Assembly (NCBI RefSeq): GCF_016411825.1
Contig: NZ_JAEKMH010000003.1
Location: 372,001 to 436,000, forward strand
Direction: 5' to 3'
Length of the DNA stretch: 64,000 nucleotides
Source of the DNA: Devosia sediminis
GTDB lineage: Bacteria > Pseudomonadota > Alphaproteobacteria > Rhizobiales > Devosiaceae
Shown here: piece after piece, positions 33,741 through 46,741 of the stretch
Layout: each line of letters begins with the position of its first letter
Position numbering within the stretch: the stretch's first letter is position 1
The notes under the pieces: generated by a model
Told to the model about the DNA's origin: nothing
What the model saw: only the letters and a program-made list of their open reading frames with translations
Database searches by the model: none
Position numbers and translations under genes: made by a program

Positions 33741-36339
33741 ATGACCGTTCTTTCCAAACTCGACAACGAGCGCTTCGTCTATCAGGGCGAACGCAGTCGC
33801 TACCTGACCTTTCCGCTCGGCGGGATCGGCGCAGGGGGCTTTGCCATCACCGGGGCGGGCCGTCTGGTCGATTGGTCCATCCGCAACCGCCCGGGCCTGC
33901 AGACGTCCAACGGCTACAGCCACTTCGCCATCAAGGCGGAACGGGACGGCAAGGTGCTCGACGCACGCGTCCTCAACGGCCCCTATGAGGGCGACCCGAC
34001 CGGCTCGCCCGGCATGCGCCGCTTTTTCGACGGCTATGGCTGGGGTGCGAACCGCAATGCCCTGGCTGGCGTGCCGCATTTCGAAAGCAGCGTCATGACC
34101 GGGCGCTTCCCGGTCGCCGACATTGCCTTCAGCGACGCCCGGTTTCCCGGCACGGTGGGGCTGACGGCCTTCAGTCCGTTTATCCCGACCAACGACCGCG
34201 ACAGTTCCTTGCCGGTCGCCATGTTCGAAATCACCGTCACCAATGATGGCGATGCACCGACCGACTACACCTTGGGCGCGACGCTCGGCAACCATGGCTG
34301 CCAGAACGGGCGCCACGCCTTTACCGATCAAGCGGGCGTCCGCTCACTGCGGTTGACCTCGGCCGAGCCCGACCTGGCCGAGCCGGAGCGGGGTGATCTC
34401 ACGATTGCCACCGACGCCGATGATGTCGATCACATGGACTATCATTTCCGCGGCCAGTGGTTCGATGACCTCAACCTCTTCTGGCGCGAATTTTCGCAGC
34501 CCGGCCGCCTGCCCGCGCGTCACTACGACCGACCGCGCAGCAACCGGAACATGTTCGACCAGCCCGAGCACGGTACCATCGCGGCGCGCCTGACGCTGGC
34601 GCCGGGGGAGAGCCGCACCGTCCGCTTTGCCATCGGATGGCACTTTCCCCAAGGCGCGGTCTACTGGCACCAGCAGGCCACCGAAGGCGCGACGGCCGGC
34701 TGGCGCAACTATTATGCGAGCCAGTGGGCGGATTCCGCTGCCGCCGTCGTCGATGCCTTCGGCCGCTGGGACGAGTTGCGCGACGCCACCTTCGCCTTCC
34801 GCGACGCCCTGTTCAGCTCCGACCTGCCGGTCGACATTGTCGATGCTGCCGCCGGCACCATGGCGATCCTCAGGACCGCGACGGTCTTGCGCCTCGACAA
34901 TGGCGAGCTCTGGGGCTGGGAGGGCCAGTTCAAGGATGGCGGCTCCTGCGAAGGCTCCTGCACCCATGTCTGGAACTACCAGCAGACCGTGCCCTATCTC
35001 TTCCCCGCGCTGGAGCGCAGCCTGCGCGATACCGAATTCGCCTATAACCAGCTTCCCAATGGCGGGCTGACCTTCCGCCAGATGCTGCCGCTCGGCTCCG
35101 GCTTCTTCCCGCTCAATCCCTGCGCCGACGGTCATTTCGGCGCTGTCATCAAGACCTATCGCGATTGGAAGATTTCAGGCGACACCGATTGGCTGCGCGG
35201 CCATTGGCCCAATATCCGCGCCGCCATGGAATATGCCTGGTCGCCCGACAATCCCGATCAATGGGACCCCGAGCAGACCGGCATCCTTTGGGGCCGTCAG
35301 CACCACACGCTCGACATGGAGCTGTTCGGGCCCAATTCCTGGCTGTCCAGCATGTATGTGGCTGCCCTCAGGGCCGCCGCCGCCATGGGCGAAGCGCTGG
35401 GGGATGCAGACTTCGCCGCCCTCTGCGAGCGGCTCGGCAAGGCAGGAGCCGCCTGGATCAACGACGAGCTCTTCGCCAATGGCTATTTCGTGCAGAAGCT
35501 CGACCTCGGCGACAGGTCCCAGGTCGAGCGCTTTGCCGGCGCCAGCGGCAAGGTCGGGGTCATCGCCGACGACTTCATGCAGACCTACTGGTCCGACGAG
35601 CATGGAGAGATCAAGTACCAGTTCGGCCTGGGCTGCGCGAGCGACCAGATCCTGGGGCAATGGCATGCCGACCTCGCCGGTCTCGATCCCTTCCTCGACC
35701 CCGAAAAGGTGGCCTCGGCGCTCAAGGCCATCCATACCCACAATTTCCGCCCCAGCCTTGTCGACCACTTCAATCCCTGCCGCGTTTACGCGCTGGAAGA
35801 GGATGCCGGCCTGCTGATTGCGGACTGGCCCGAGGGCACCGAAAAGCCCGCCGTGCCCGCGCCCTATTCTGAAGAAGTCTGGACCGGCATCGAATATGCG
35901 GTGGCCTCCCATCTCATTCATCATTCGTTCATCGAGGAAGGCCTGGACATAGTCCGGGGCGCCCGGGCCCGCCACGACGGGTCGCGCCGCAACCCCTGGA
36001 ACGAGTTCGAATGCGGCTCCTACTACGCCCGCTCCATGTCCGCCTATGCGCTGGTCAACGCCTGGTCCGGCCTGCACTATGATCTGACCGGGGGCGAAAT
36101 CGGCTTTGCTCCCAAGGCCTTGGGCCGTTTCTTCTGGTCGATCGGCGAGGCCTGGGGCGATGTCAGCGTGGCGGCCGGCGCTGTCGAATTGCGGGTACTC
36201 TACGGCCGGCTCGACCTTGCCCGTTTCACCCTGGGCAAGGCGCATCACAGCTTCGATCAGCCGCAGCAACTGACCGCCGGCTCCATCATCGCCTTCACCC
36301 TCGACAATGAAAATATCCAGCCAATACAGGAGGTTGGTC

Positions 36340-36353
<14 letters not shown>
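33741..36353 (+). CDS. GH116 glycoside hydrolase, probable exo-beta-D-arabinofuranosidase or beta-glucosidase
   Basis: An 870-aa GH116 (GBA2-like) enzyme: an N-terminal beta-sandwich (FPLGGIGAGGFAITGAGRL) and a C-terminal (alpha/alpha)6 domain. E527 in HHTLDMELFGPN matches the family nucleophile and D635 in SDQILGQW the acid/base. There is no signal peptide, so it is cytoplasmic. GH116 includes beta-glucosidases, glucosylceramidases and an exo-beta-D-arabinofuranosidase from a mycobacterial-arabinan degrader. It starts 3 bp after the permease gene and overlaps the ATPase gene by 14 bp. The neighbouring GH172 and GH183 enzymes favour the D-arabinan activity. Confidence 0.85.
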
Positions 36354-37461
<1,108 letters not shown>

Positions 37462-37474
37462 GGAGCCATCAACG

Positions 37475-38575
37475 ATGCGCGCACCAGTCCTTGCTCTGCC
37501 GTTGACCGCGGCGCTGCTGCTCCCCGCAGCGGCGGCCGACTACACGGTCGCCGTCGAAAAGATCGCGGCCCTGACCGGCCCCGAGGCCACGGCCGATATG
37601 CGCGGTCCCGACATCTGCGGCACTGATATCGGCACCATCGCCGAACTGGACGGCAGGATGCTCTTCGCCTTCGGCGATACCTTTGGGTTCAACGGCGCGG
37701 ATTGCCCGCGCTTTGGTCCGAACTGGCGCTCGAACGTCTTGGCCAATTCCACCGATTTCGACGCTTCCGACGGCATCGACCTGACCGATTGGCTGACCGG
37801 CATGACCGGCCGCGCCGTCGCCGTCAGCGAAGGGGATCACCTGCCGGCCTTTTCCGGCGCGGATGGCGAACAGACCCGCATTCCCACAGCCATGGTCGCG
37901 GTCGGCGACCGCTTGTATCTGCACTACATGTCCGTGCACGGCTTTGCGGCGCGCGGCGGCGAATGGGAGTGCAACTGGTCGCGCTTCGTCTGGTCCGACG
38001 ATGGCGGAAAGAACTGGACGGAGAACGAGACCGTTTTCGGCGAAAGCGACAGCCGCTTCAACATGCTTGCGCTGTCCAACGCGGCCGGCCCGGGCAATGA
38101 GGATGCGGCCCATGTCTATGCCGTGGGCACGGCATGCGGGCGGTTCGGCGCCGGCTATGCCGCTCGAGTCCCGGCCGGCGATCTGCTCGACCTTCCGGCC
38201 TGGCAATATTGGGACGGTGCAGAATGGTCAGGCGACCCTGACACTGCCGCCGAGGTCATCCCGCCCATTGCCGGGGAAGGCTCGCTTGTGTTCAACACCG
38301 GCCTTGGCAAGTGGATGTATACGACCCTCGACCAGGATGCCGAGGCCATCGAACTCTACCTGGCCGACAAGCCCTGGGGCCCATGGGACACCGTTATCCC
38401 CCTGGTCAGCGGGCTGGAGTTCGAGCAGATCTACGGGGCCTATATGACTCCCTCGCTGGTCAGCGAAGACGGCTGCAGCTTTTATTTCATTATGTCCCAG
38501 TTCGGGCCCTACAACACCTATGTGATGCGGGCCGAGCTGAAAGCGGCGGACGCGGACGGGGAACACTGCGCCTAA
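37475..38575 (+). CDS. GH183 (DUF4185) protein, probable secreted endo-D-arabinanase
   Basis: A 366-aa DUF4185 protein with a signal peptide (RAPVLALPLTAALLLPAAAA), so it is exported. The five-bladed-propeller family shows its acidic motifs in RGPDICGTDIGT and LFAFGDTFGFNG, with W-rich blades such as WSRFVWSDDGGKNW. DUF4185 was shown to be family GH183, endo-acting on the D-arabinan of mycobacterial arabinogalactan and lipoarabinomannan. It is the last gene of the operon, 13 bp after the ATPase gene with GTGAGGAG as ribosome site. It would make the oligosaccharides that the importer takes up. Confidence 0.85.
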   Translation: MRAPVLALPLTAALLLPAAAADYTVAVEKIAALTGPEATADMRGPDICGTDIGTIAELDGRMLFAFGDTFGFNGADCPRFGPNWRSNVLANSTDFDASDGIDLTDWLTGMTGRAVAVSEGDHLPAFSGADGEQTRIPTAMVAVGDRLYLHYMSVHGFAARGGEWECNWSRFVWSDDGGKNWTENETVFGESDSRFNMLALSNAAGPGNEDAAHVYAVGTACGRFGAGYAARVPAGDLLDLPAWQYWDGAEWSGDPDTAAEVIPPIAGEGSLVFNTGLGKWMYTTLDQDAEAIELYLADKPWGPWDTVIPLVSGLEFEQIYGAYMTPSLVSEDGCSFYFIMSQFGPYNTYVMRAELKAADADGEHCA

Positions 38576-38613
38576 CAGGCACCGGCATGGCTGGCCGATG
38601 CGGCTCGGCAGTG

Positions 38614-39648
38614 TCAGGTCGCGGGGAACAGGGCCCAGCGCTTGGGGCGGAAGGCGATCTGCGATCGTTCTGCCGCGGGATGATCGAAGGGCAAGTCGAT
38701 TTCGACGCGATGGGCGGCACCGCCAATGTCGAGCTCGACCCGGCGCGTACCACCCACTCGGCGGCTCGAGGCAACGACACCGGCCAATGCCGCGCCGCCT
38801 TCCACCAGCTCGATATCGTGCGGGCGGAAGAACAGCCGCTGCTGGCCCTGGGCCTGCGCGCCGGCAATACCGATCGGCCGGTCGCCCAGCCAGATATCAC
38901 CCTTGTCCACGCTCACCGGGAGTTCCGAGGATTCCCCGATAAAGCCGAAGACGAAGGGCGAGGTGGGCTTGTCGTAGACGCTGTCGGGCGAGCCGACCTG
39001 CTCGATCTTGCCCTGGCTCATGACGCAGAGCCGGTCGGCCAGTTCGAGCGCCTCTTCCTGGTCGTGGGTCACAAAGACGGTGGTATGGCCGGTACGGTCG
39101 TGGATCTCGCGCAGCCACTTCCGGAGCTCGCGCCGCACCTGTGCGTCGAGTGCGCCAAAGGGTTCGTCGAGCAGCAGGACGCCCGGCTCGATGGCCAGTG
39201 CCCGCGCCAGGGCCACGCGCTGCCGCTGGCCGCCCGAGAGCTGGTTGGGATAGCGCTTTTCAAGCCCGGACAATTGCACGAGGTCGAGCAGTTCCATGGC
39301 GCGACGGCGGATTTCACCGGCGGGGGGCCTCGTGGAGCGCGGCCGCACCTTAAGGCCGAAGGAGACGTTCTCCAGGATCGTCATGTGTCGGAACAGGGCG
39401 TAGTGCTGGAACACGAAGCCGATATTGCGCTCCTGCACGCTCTTTTCCGAAGCATCGGTGTCGCCGAAGAAGATGCGGCCGGCAGTGGGGCGTTCGAGAC
39501 CGGCAATGAGGCGCAGCAGCGTGGTCTTGCCCGAACCCGAGGGCCCGAGCAGCGCAATCAGCTCGCCCGAGCGAATGTCGAGCGACACATCATGCAGCGC
39601 CGGAAACCGGTCGAATTCCTTGCGCACATTCTCAACGCGTACTTCCAT
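38614..39648 (-). CDS. cysA: Sulfate/thiosulfate importer ATP-binding protein CysA
   Basis: A 344-aa ABC ATPase: Walker [39 protein letters not shown] and [19 protein letters not shown]. The last motif and the YALFRHM Q-loop are typical of CysA. The C-terminal TOBE domain is present. It ends convergently with the GH183 gene and follows cysW by 11 bp. It powers CysT-CysW import of sulfate or thiosulfate. Confidence 0.93.
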   Translation of the reverse strand: MEVRVENVRKEFDRFPALHDVSLDIRSGELIALLGPSGSGKTTLLRLIAGLERPTAGRIFFGDTDASEKSVQERNIGFVFQHYALFRHMTILENVSFGLKVRPRSTRPPAGEIRRRAMELLDLVQLSGLEKRYPNQLSGGQRQRVALARALAIEPGVLLLDEPFGALDAQVRRELRKWLREIHDRTGHTTVFVTHDQEEALELADRLCVMSQGKIEQVGSPDSVYDKPTSPFVFGFIGESSELPVSVDKGDIWLGDRPIGIAGAQAQGQQRLFFRPHDIELVEGGAALAGVVASSRRVGGTRRVELDIGGAAHRVEIDLPFDHPAAERSQIAFRPKRWALFPAT

Positions 39649-39659
39649 TTTCTATCCTG

Positions 39660-40535
39660 CTAGTGGCCGCGTCCGGTAGCGGCCAGCTCATCACTGAAGC
39701 GCCATTCGAGCACGGTCTTGAGAACCAGAGTGACCAGGGCCAGGAGGGCCAGCAGTGATGCCAGCGCAAAGGCCGCGGTGCCCTGATACTCGTTATAGAA
39801 CATTTCCACCTGCAAGGGCATGGTGGTGGTCTGGCCGCGGATCTTGCCCGAGACCACGGCAACGGCGCCGAACTCTCCCATGGCGCGCGCATTGCACAGC
39901 AACACGCCATAGAGCAGGCCCCATTTGATATTGGGCAGGGTGACGCGCCAGAAGGTTTGCCAGCCCGACGCACCCAGCGACAGGGCCGCTTCTTCGTCGC
40001 CCGTACCCTGATCCTGCATCAGCGGGATCAGTTCGCGCGCCACGAATGGGAAGGTGACGAAGATAGTCGCCAGGACGATGCCGGGCACGGCGAAGAGGAT
40101 TTCGATGCCGTAGGACTTGAGCCAGGGGCCGAGCAGGCTGCCGCTGCCGAACAGCAGCACGTAGACGAGGCCCGAAATCACCGGCGATACGGAAAACGGC
40201 AGATCGATCAGCGTGGTGAGGAAGGCCTTGCCCTTGAATTCGTATTTGGCGATGGCCCAGGACGCGGCGATGCCGAAAACGACGTTGAGCGGCACGGCAA
40301 TGGCGGCGACCAGCAGCGTCAGCCGGATGGCCGACAGCGCGTCGGGCTGGCGCAGCGCGTCGAAATAGGCGCCGATGCCCTGCCGGAAGGCCTCCGAGAA
40401 CACCGCAACCAGCGGCAGGACCAGGAACAGCGCCATGAACAATACGCCGACAAGGATCAGCGTCCAGCGCACCCAGGTGGGCTCATTGGTAGGCGAGACG
40501 AGACGGTGGGCGGAGGAATTAATTGCCATAGCCAT
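39660..40535 (-). CDS. cysW: Sulfate ABC transporter permease CysW
   Basis: A 291-aa, six-helix permease. Hallmarks are [20 protein letters not shown] and the EAA region [20 protein letters not shown] with [14 protein letters not shown] [16 protein letters not shown]. It overlaps cysT by 17 bp, so the two subunits are translationally coupled. Confidence 0.93.
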   Translation of the reverse strand: MAMAINSSAHRLVSPTNEPTWVRWTLILVGVLFMALFLVLPLVAVFSEAFRQGIGAYFDALRQPDALSAIRLTLLVAAIAVPLNVVFGIAASWAIAKYEFKGKAFLTTLIDLPFSVSPVISGLVYVLLFGSGSLLGPWLKSYGIEILFAVPGIVLATIFVTFPFVARELIPLMQDQGTGDEEAALSLGASGWQTFWRVTLPNIKWGLLYGVLLCNARAMGEFGAVAVVSGKIRGQTTTMPLQVEMFYNEYQGTAAFALASLLALLALVTLVLKTVLEWRFSDELAATGRGH

Positions 40536-41436
40536 ACCGCTTCCGGCTCCAGGCCTGGATCAGGTTGATGATGAACAGCATGACGAAGGAGATGGCCAGC
40601 ATGACCATCGCGATCACCGCCGCCCCGGTATAATTGTACTCTTCGAGGCGGATAACGATCAGCAGGGGTGCGATTTCCGAGACGAAAGGGATGTTGCCGG
40701 CAATGAAGATCACCGAGCCGTATTCGCCCACCGCCCGGGCAAAGGCCAGCGCGAAGCCGGTGAGGATGGCGGGCGTGAGGCTGGGCAGGATCACCCGCGA
40801 AATCGTCTGGAAGCGGTTGGCGCCGAGCGTGGCCGAAGCCTCCTCCACTTCCTTGCTGACTTCCTCGAGGATCGGCTGGATGGTCCGCACCACGAAAGGC
40901 AGGCCGATGAAGATCATGGCGATGGTGATGCCGACGGGTGTGTAAGCGATACGCCAGCCCAGCGGCGCCACCAACTGGCCGATGACGCCATTGGGCGCAT
41001 AGATGGCGGTGAGCGCAATGCCGGCCACGGCGGTGGGCAGCGCAAAGGGCAGGTCGACCATGGCGTCGAAGATGCGGCGGCCGGGAAAGCGGTAGCGCAC
41101 CAGTACCCAGGCGATCAGCGTGCCGAAAACCACGTTGATACCGGCGGCGATCAGGGCCGTGACGAAGCTGGTGCGCAACGATGCAAGCACGCGCGGGTCG
41201 AGCGCCGCTGCCCAGAACCCTCCCCACCCCAGGCCCGCCGAGCGAAACACCAGGGCGATCAGTGGGATCAGGATGATGAGCGAGAAATAGGCAATGGTGA
41301 AGCCGAAGGTCAGCCCGAAGCCGGGAATGACGCTGGGCTGTCGGAAGCGGCCAAATCTGCTCATGCTGGCCCTTTCCTGGTCCGCCGCAAGGTCGATGGA
41401 GGTGTAAGGAGGGACATCTGCTACGGCCTTGCTCAA
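40519..41436 (-). CDS. cysT: Sulfate ABC transporter permease CysT
   Basis: A 305-aa, six-helix permease with the CysT marks [20 protein letters not shown] and [17 protein letters not shown]. An internal ATG (codon 25, [10 protein letters not shown]) is an alternative start and would match the shorter family members. No sulfate-binding protein gene (cysP/sbp) precedes it; the gene upstream is an acetyltransferase. The binding protein must be elsewhere in the genome. The 192 bp upstream hold its promoter region. Confidence 0.92.
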   Translation of the reverse strand: MSKAVADVPPYTSIDLAADQERASMSRFGRFRQPSVIPGFGLTFGFTIAYFSLIILIPLIALVFRSAGLGWGGFWAAALDPRVLASLRTSFVTALIAAGINVVFGTLIAWVLVRYRFPGRRIFDAMVDLPFALPTAVAGIALTAIYAPNGVIGQLVAPLGWRIAYTPVGITIAMIFIGLPFVVRTIQPILEEVSKEVEEASATLGANRFQTISRVILPSLTPAILTGFALAFARAVGEYGSVIFIAGNIPFVSEIAPLLIVIRLEEYNYTGAAVIAMVMLAISFVMLFIINLIQAWSRKRYGYGN

Positions 41437-41628
41437 CGGGCCGCAACTCTACCCGGATAGTAGGGTATCTCAAGAACCCGATCGGACAAGATTTTGCGGG
41501 AATCTAGAAAATCGTTCTTCCGCGTCACAGATTGGCGTGGCCTGATTTGCGCCGGGCCCGCCCTATGACGCCGGACGCGCAACGATGATGCGGCGTGGTG
41601 GAACCACCATGTCAGGCGGCGCTGGGCG

Positions 41629-42051
41629 TCAGAGCCGCTTGGCCAGGAAGCTGCGTGTCCGCCCAAGAGGAAAATCCGGCAACTGGCCGAAGACCACATA
41701 GCCCGCCCGCTCGTAGGTCCCGAGAGCGTGCGGGTTGAAGGTGTCGATATGGGCGCTATGGCAGCCGCGCGCCTTTGCTTCGGCCTCGGCCGCGCGGAGC
41801 ATGTGACCGGCGAGTCCCTTTCCGCGCTGGGCCTCGGAAACGAAGAGCCATTGCACGTAGAGCCAGCCCCAGGCCGTATAGCCCGAAAGGCCGGCGACGA
41901 TGGCGCCGGCCTCGTCGCGCAGGAACACCGCGATGATCCGGCGCGCTGCCGGACCGACATCGACGTCGTTGAACGCCGCCAGCGCCTTGCCAATGACGTC
42001 GACATCGCCCGGCTCGGGCGTCTCGGTAACCTCAAGGGCAAGGTCGCTCAT
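41629..42051 (-). CDS. GNAT-family N-acetyltransferase
   Basis: A 140-aa acetyltransferase with the acetyl-CoA loop QRGKGLAGHMLRAAEAEAKA and the end of the fold in NPHALGTYERAGYVVFG. The substrate is unknown. The ATG at 42051 lies 2 bp after the anmK stop, so it belongs to that operon; a longer reading into anmK is a shadow. Its place behind anmK hints at a cell-wall or amino-sugar substrate, which is inference. Confidence 0.85.
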   Translation of the reverse strand: MSDLALEVTETPEPGDVDVIGKALAAFNDVDVGPAARRIIAVFLRDEAGAIVAGLSGYTAWGWLYVQWLFVSEAQRGKGLAGHMLRAAEAEAKARGCHSAHIDTFNPHALGTYERAGYVVFGQLPDFPLGRTRSFLAKRL

Positions 42052-42053
42052 GA

Positions 42054-43172
42054 TCAGGCCGCCAGGACGCCGCCGGTCAGCGGGTGAGGCGCGCCGGTCG
42101 TCGTCGGAAAACTGATCGGCAGGCCGCGCAGCACGCGCACGGCAAGAAGCGCGAAGCATTCCGCCTCGACCGCATCGCCGCGCCAGCCCACGGCCTCTGC
42201 CGGAACCGCTTCCACCCTGGAGCGGGTTTGCAGCATGGCCATGATCGCCGGATTATGCCGGCCGCCGCCACAGACCACGAGCCGCTCTGGCCGCTGCGGC
42301 AGGAGGTCCAGCGCCTTGCCCACGGCGCCGGTGGTGAAGGCGGTGAGGGTCGCCGCGCCATCCTCGGCACCAAGCCCATCGGCCATGGTAGCGAGGAAAT
42401 CGAAGCGGTCGAGCGACTTGGGGTAGGGGGCCGAAAGGTAGGGATGGGTAAGAAGTCGCGCGAGGCGTTCTTCGTCCACCTTGCCGCGCAGGGCCATCTC
42501 GCCATTGCGATCCATGTCCCCGAGCCCGAGGCCCCTGATGAAGTCATTGATCGGGGCGTTGGCCGGGCCGGTATCGAAGGCGATCAGCGTATCGGCACCG
42601 TCCCAATAGGTCACGTTGGCGACGCCGCCCAGATTGAGCACTGCCGTCTTGCCATCGGTGGCGCCGGCCTTTTTGAGCAAGGCCTTGTGGTAGAGCGCGG
42701 CGAGCGGCGCGCCCTGGCCACCGGCCCGCACGTCGGCGGAGCGGAAGTCGTAGGCCACTCTGATGCCGGTGAGCTCGCGCATCAGGGCGCCATTGCCAAG
42801 CTGACGGGTCGCACCGATGCGGCCCGGCTGCGGTGCGCGATGCAGCACCGACTGGCCGTGGAACCCGATGATACCGATATCTTCGGGCTTGAGCCCGGCC
42901 TGCTTGACGAGGTCAAGCACGGCGGCCGACTGGGCGCGGGTCAGGGCATCTTCGGCCTCGGCAAAGATCGCCGGGTCGGCCCCCTCGAAATTCCACCTGC
43001 GCGCCTGGCTGAGGGTTTCCTCCAAGGTGTCGCGGATCGACTGCGGATAGGGGGCCAGCGTATAGGCGCCGAATTCCGCGATGGTTTCGCCATCAGTGCG
43101 TAGGAGCGCCACGTCGATATTTCCATCGAGCACGGTGCCCGTCATCAGCCCTATGGCCCAGATCGGCTCCAT
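42054..43172 (-). CDS. anmK: Anhydro-N-acetylmuramic acid kinase AnmK
   Basis: A 372-aa kinase that opens and phosphorylates 1,6-anhydro-MurNAc to MurNAc-6-phosphate, the substrate of MurQ, during peptidoglycan recycling. Seen are the N-terminal [20 protein letters not shown], the [14 protein letters not shown] motif, [11 protein letters not shown] and [13 protein letters not shown]. The start ATG 43172 follows AAGGAGA. MurQ is encoded about 16 kb away in the same cluster. The serine hydrolase gene lies 10 bp upstream. Confidence 0.95.
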   Translation of the reverse strand: MEPIWAIGLMTGTVLDGNIDVALLRTDGETIAEFGAYTLAPYPQSIRDTLEETLSQARRWNFEGADPAIFAEAEDALTRAQSAAVLDLVKQAGLKPEDIGIIGFHGQSVLHRAPQPGRIGATRQLGNGALMRELTGIRVAYDFRSADVRAGGQGAPLAALYHKALLKKAGATDGKTAVLNLGGVANVTYWDGADTLIAFDTGPANAPINDFIRGLGLGDMDRNGEMALRGKVDEERLARLLTHPYLSAPYPKSLDRFDFLATMADGLGAEDGAATLTAFTTGAVGKALDLLPQRPERLVVCGGGRHNPAIMAMLQTRSRVEAVPAEAVGWRGDAVEAECFALLAVRVLRGLPISFPTTTGAPHPLTGGVLAA

Positions 43173-43182
43173 AGTCGTCTCC

Positions 43183-44175
43183 TTATTCGGCATTGACGGC
43201 GTCTCCGACGGCGCGACGCAGGGGCAGGATGCCGCTGTCGAAATGGCGCGTGGGGTGGACGCGGTTGGTGAGCAGCGTCCAGGCATGGCCGCGCTCGAAA
43301 TCGATCCAGAGGCCGGTGCCGGTAAAGCCGGTATGGCCGATGGTCCCGGGCGAGCACTTTTCACCACCCGACCAGCCTTCGTAAGGACGCTCCCAGCCAT
43401 GGGTGCGGCGGCCGCTGAGCGGCTTGCGGATCAGGGCGCCCGGGCCGGCGCTGCCGAGCTTGGCTGCGGCGAAGTCGAGCACGCTCGCCACGGTGCCGAA
43501 AAGACCGGCGTGACCGGCGCCTTCGAGGGCCGAGCAGTTGTCGTCATGCACTTCGCCCACCACTACGCGATGGCGCCAGTAGCAGTCCTCGGTGGCGGCG
43601 GAGGCATTCGGATCGGCCGACCAGGAAAAGCCCTTGCCGGGGTCCTGCTCGCGGATCCACTTGCCCTCGATGCGTTCCAGCGCAATGCCCAGCAGGATGA
43701 AGTTGATGTCCGAATAGACCGCCGGACCTGCCGGAAATTCGTGCTGCAGCAGAAAGGTGCGCAGGAGGTCCGGATCGCGCCCATAGGTGTAGAGCGGAAA
43801 GACGGCCGGATAGGGCGTCTGATGGCCAAGGCACTGGCGGAAGGTGACCTTGCGCTCCCAATTGTCGAGATTGTAGTGGCGATAATCAGGGATCACCGAG
43901 ACCAGCGGCGCGTCGAGATCGATGTGGCCCGCTTCAGCCAGTCCGAGGATACGCTCCGTGGTGAACAGCACCTTGGTGAGCGAGGCCAGGTCGAACCAGG
44001 TGTTCTCGGTCATCGGGCGGCTCGTGGGCACGGTCTGCGCCTGGCCGATAACGCGGGTGGCGCGGTTGCCGTCGCGATCGACGACGCCCAGCACGCCGCC
44101 CGGAATGCGGCCGGCCTCTATGGCTGCGGCAAGCGGGGCAAAGGCCCGATCGAGCTGGGCGTGAACGCTGGTCAT
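43183..44175 (-). CDS. Serine hydrolase of the beta-lactamase/PBP-like fold
   Basis: A 330-aa class C beta-lactamase-like hydrolase. The catalytic SxxK is S65-L-T-K68, the second motif is Y154-S-D, and a KTG-like HTGFTG lies near residue 280. Without a clear signal peptide it is probably cytoplasmic. It overlaps the peptide-transporter ATPase gene by 4 bp and precedes anmK by 10 bp, so a muropeptide-processing role (amidase or peptidase) is more likely than antibiotic resistance. The exact reaction is unknown. Confidence 0.85.
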   Translation of the reverse strand: MTSVHAQLDRAFAPLAAAIEAGRIPGGVLGVVDRDGNRATRVIGQAQTVPTSRPMTENTWFDLASLTKVLFTTERILGLAEAGHIDLDAPLVSVIPDYRHYNLDNWERKVTFRQCLGHQTPYPAVFPLYTYGRDPDLLRTFLLQHEFPAGPAVYSDINFILLGIALERIEGKWIREQDPGKGFSWSADPNASAATEDCYWRHRVVVGEVHDDNCSALEGAGHAGLFGTVASVLDFAAAKLGSAGPGALIRKPLSGRRTHGWERPYEGWSGGEKCSPGTIGHTGFTGTGLWIDFERGHAWTLLTNRVHPTRHFDSGILPLRRAVGDAVNAE

Positions 44176-45902
44176 GCTTGTTCCTCAAGGCGGACGCGGT
44201 GATCCTCGCCGGCCTCGCGCCATTGCGCGGCCGGCGGTTCGTAACCGGCCGGGCGGACCAGCGAGGGCACCTGCGTCATGTCGACGGCGAAGCGCTGGCG
44301 GCGGCGCTCTACTGCCGGCACTGCGGCGATCAGGCGCTTTGTATAGCTGTGCTGCGGTTCATGGAGCACGGCGCGCGCATTGCCGATCTCCACCACCTGG
44401 CCGGCGAACATCACGGCGATGCGGTGCGCGATGCGCTCGACCACCGCCATGTCATGCGAGATGAAGAGATAGGCGAGACCAAACTCGTGCTGCAGGTCGA
44501 TGAGGAGATCCAGCACCCGCGCCTGCACCGAAACGTCGAGTGCCGAAACCGCCTCGTCCAGCACCACGACATCGGGATTGAGCATCAGCGCGCGGGCAAT
44601 GCAGAGCCGTTGCCGCTGACCGCCCGAAAACTGGTGCGGATAGCGGCTGAGCGCATCCTGGGGCAGGCCGACGCGGTCGAGCAGGAAGGCCATGCGCTTG
44701 CGCAGGTCCGCGTCGAGCCGCTGGCCATTGGCGATGGCTGGTTCGGCCAGCAGGGCTTCGACATTGAGCCGCGGATTGAGCGAGGCGAACGGGTCCTGGA
44801 ACACCATCTGCACCGGTCGGCCGGACCGGCCTGAAGTCACCTGGATATCGCCACGTGTCACCGTGTTGAGGCCGAGCAGCGCCCGCGCCGTGGTGGACTT
44901 GCCGCAGCCGCTCTCGCCCACGATGGCAAGGGTTTCGCCCGCCATCAGGTCGAAGCTCACGCCATCGACGGCATGGATCGCGCCCTTGGGCTTGAACCAG
45001 GCGCGTCCCACCGGAAAGCGCACGACGAGGTCATCCACCTTGACGATGGGCTCGCTTGCCGTGGGGCGAGCACTGTCGCCGCGCACGGCGGCGCCCGAGG
45101 TGAAATGCGGCACGGCGCGCAGCAGGTGCCTGGTATAGTCGTGCTGCGGCGCGTCGAGCACGCGGTCGGCCTCGTCCTGCTCCACGGCGACGCCGTTCTG
45201 CATGACCATGATGCGGTCGGCTATGCCGGCGACGAGGCCGATGTCATGGGTGATGAAGATCATCGCCATGCCGGTCTCCTCGCGCAGCTCGGCGAGCAGG
45301 GCCATGATCTGGGCCTGCACCGTGACGTCGAGGGCGGTGGTCGGTTCGTCGGCGATCAGGAGCCGCGGACTGGCGGCAAGGGCCATCGCAATCATGATGC
45401 GCTGCCGCATGCCCCCAGAAAGCTGGTGCGGATAGTAGCCGAGGCGCGACTGGGCATCGGGAATGCGCACCCGCCCGAGCACATCGAGGCTGGCCCGATG
45501 CGCCTGCTCGCCGGTCAGGCCCTTGGAAAGGCGAAACGCCTCCTCGATCTGCGCGCCCACCGTATGCACGGGGTTGAGCGAGGTCATCGGCTCCTGGAAG
45601 ATCATCCCGACGTCATGGCCGCGAATGCCCAGCAGCGTGCGTTCGTCCGCCTTGGTGACATCCAGCACCGAGCCATCGGCACGCGTGAGTTCGATTGAGC
45701 CGCCGGTGATGCGGCCACCGCCGAAATCAACAAGCCGATTGATCGAGAGCGCCGAGACCGACTTGCCCGAACCCGATTCCCCGACAATGGCGAGGGTCTG
45801 GCCGGCATCAAGATCGAAGCTGACTCCCTTGACCACTTCATTGGCCTTGGGGTCCTGGCCGAAGCCGACGCGGAGGTCGCGGACCGAGAGCAATCTGGTC
45901 AT
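44172..45902 (-). CDS. Peptide ABC transporter, fused double ATP-binding protein (YejF/GsiA-like)
   Basis: A 576-aa tandem ATPase (DppD-DppF fusion). The first half has [24 protein letters not shown] and [12 protein letters not shown]; the second has [25 protein letters not shown] and [11 protein letters not shown]. The second Walker B ends in DEA instead of the usual DEP. The ATG at 45902 overlaps the permease stop. In Agrobacterium a YejBEF-type importer takes up muropeptides for recycling; the position beside anmK suggests the same here. Confidence 0.9.
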   Translation of the reverse strand: MTRLLSVRDLRVGFGQDPKANEVVKGVSFDLDAGQTLAIVGESGSGKSVSALSINRLVDFGGGRITGGSIELTRADGSVLDVTKADERTLLGIRGHDVGMIFQEPMTSLNPVHTVGAQIEEAFRLSKGLTGEQAHRASLDVLGRVRIPDAQSRLGYYPHQLSGGMRQRIMIAMALAASPRLLIADEPTTALDVTVQAQIMALLAELREETGMAMIFITHDIGLVAGIADRIMVMQNGVAVEQDEADRVLDAPQHDYTRHLLRAVPHFTSGAAVRGDSARPTASEPIVKVDDLVVRFPVGRAWFKPKGAIHAVDGVSFDLMAGETLAIVGESGCGKSTTARALLGLNTVTRGDIQVTSGRSGRPVQMVFQDPFASLNPRLNVEALLAEPAIANGQRLDADLRKRMAFLLDRVGLPQDALSRYPHQFSGGQRQRLCIARALMLNPDVVVLDEAVSALDVSVQARVLDLLIDLQHEFGLAYLFISHDMAVVERIAHRIAVMFAGQVVEIGNARAVLHEPQHSYTKRLIAAVPAVERRRQRFAVDMTQVPSLVRPAGYEPPAAQWREAGEDHRVRLEEQA

Positions 45903-46741
45903 GCCTCTCTCCTCTGGGTGCGCGGGTCGAGAATGTCCCTCAGGGCATCGCCGGTCAGGTTGAAGCCGAGAATGCCGAGCATGATGGTGACGGCCGGGAA
46001 AATCATCAGCCAGGGCGCCTGTTGCATGAGGTTGCGGCTCTCCGACAGCATCAGCCCCAGCGATGGGGTCGGTGGCTGGGTACCGAGGCCAAGGAAGCTG
46101 AGGCCGGCCTCGGTGAGCAGCGCCCAGGCCAGCGCCAGCGTCACCTGTACGGCCAGCGGCGCGACGAGGTTCAGCAGCAGGTGCCGGGTGAGGATATAGG
46201 GTTGCGAGCTGCCGAAGGTGCGGGCGGCATCGACGAAGTCGCGTTGCTTGAGCGACAGCGCCGGGCCGCGCACCACGCGGGCAAAGATGGGCGTATAGAC
46301 GATGGCGATGGCGGCGATGCTGGTCGTGGTGCCGGGGCCGACAATGGCGATGATCAGCAGCGCCAGGAGGATGGCCGGGAAGGCCAGCAGCACATCCATG
46401 ACGCGCATGAAAATGCCGTCCCAGACGCCGCCCCACCAGGCCGAGAGCAGCCCGATAATGGTGCCGGCGAGGGTGGCGATGGCCACCGAGGCAAAGGCAA
46501 TGACCATGGACTGGCGGATGCCCACCATCAGCCGGCTGAAGGTGTCGCGGCCGAGCAGGTCAGTGCCGAACCAATAGGTGGCGCTGGGTGGTTTCAGCCG
46601 GTCGATGGCGAAGAGCTTGAGCGGATCATGCGGCGTCAGCCCCAGCATGCCAAGTACGGCGATGATGAGATAAAGCCCGATGATGACGAGGCCGATGCGG
46701 CCGGAGGGATGCCGGAAGAGGGCGGAGAAGAGCTTTCCCAT
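45899..46741 (-). CDS. Peptide ABC transporter permease (DppC/YejE type)
   Basis: A 280-aa permease with an N-terminal OppC-type helix ([20 protein letters not shown]), the [15 protein letters not shown] motif and the EAA loop with [16 protein letters not shown]. The start ATG 46741 shares a base with the stop of the preceding permease gene. It is part of the four-gene transporter upstream of the serine hydrolase and anmK. Confidence 0.92.
   Translation of the reverse strand: MGKLFSALFRHPSGRIGLVIIGLYLIIAVLGMLGLTPHDPLKLFAIDRLKPPSATYWFGTDLLGRDTFSRLMVGIRQSMVIAFASVAIATLAGTIIGLLSAWWGGVWDGIFMRVMDVLLAFPAILLALLIIAIVGPGTTTSIAAIAIVYTPIFARVVRGPALSLKQRDFVDAARTFGSSQPYILTRHLLLNLVAPLAVQVTLALAWALLTEAGLSFLGLGTQPPTPSLGLMLSESRNLMQQAPWLMIFPAVTIMLGILGFNLTGDALRDILDPRTQRREA

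Noticed and set aside
43183..44175. Beta-lactamase resistance gene
   Set aside because: The fold fits, but there is no clear signal peptide and the context is peptidoglycan recycling, so a murein-peptide hydrolase is more likely.
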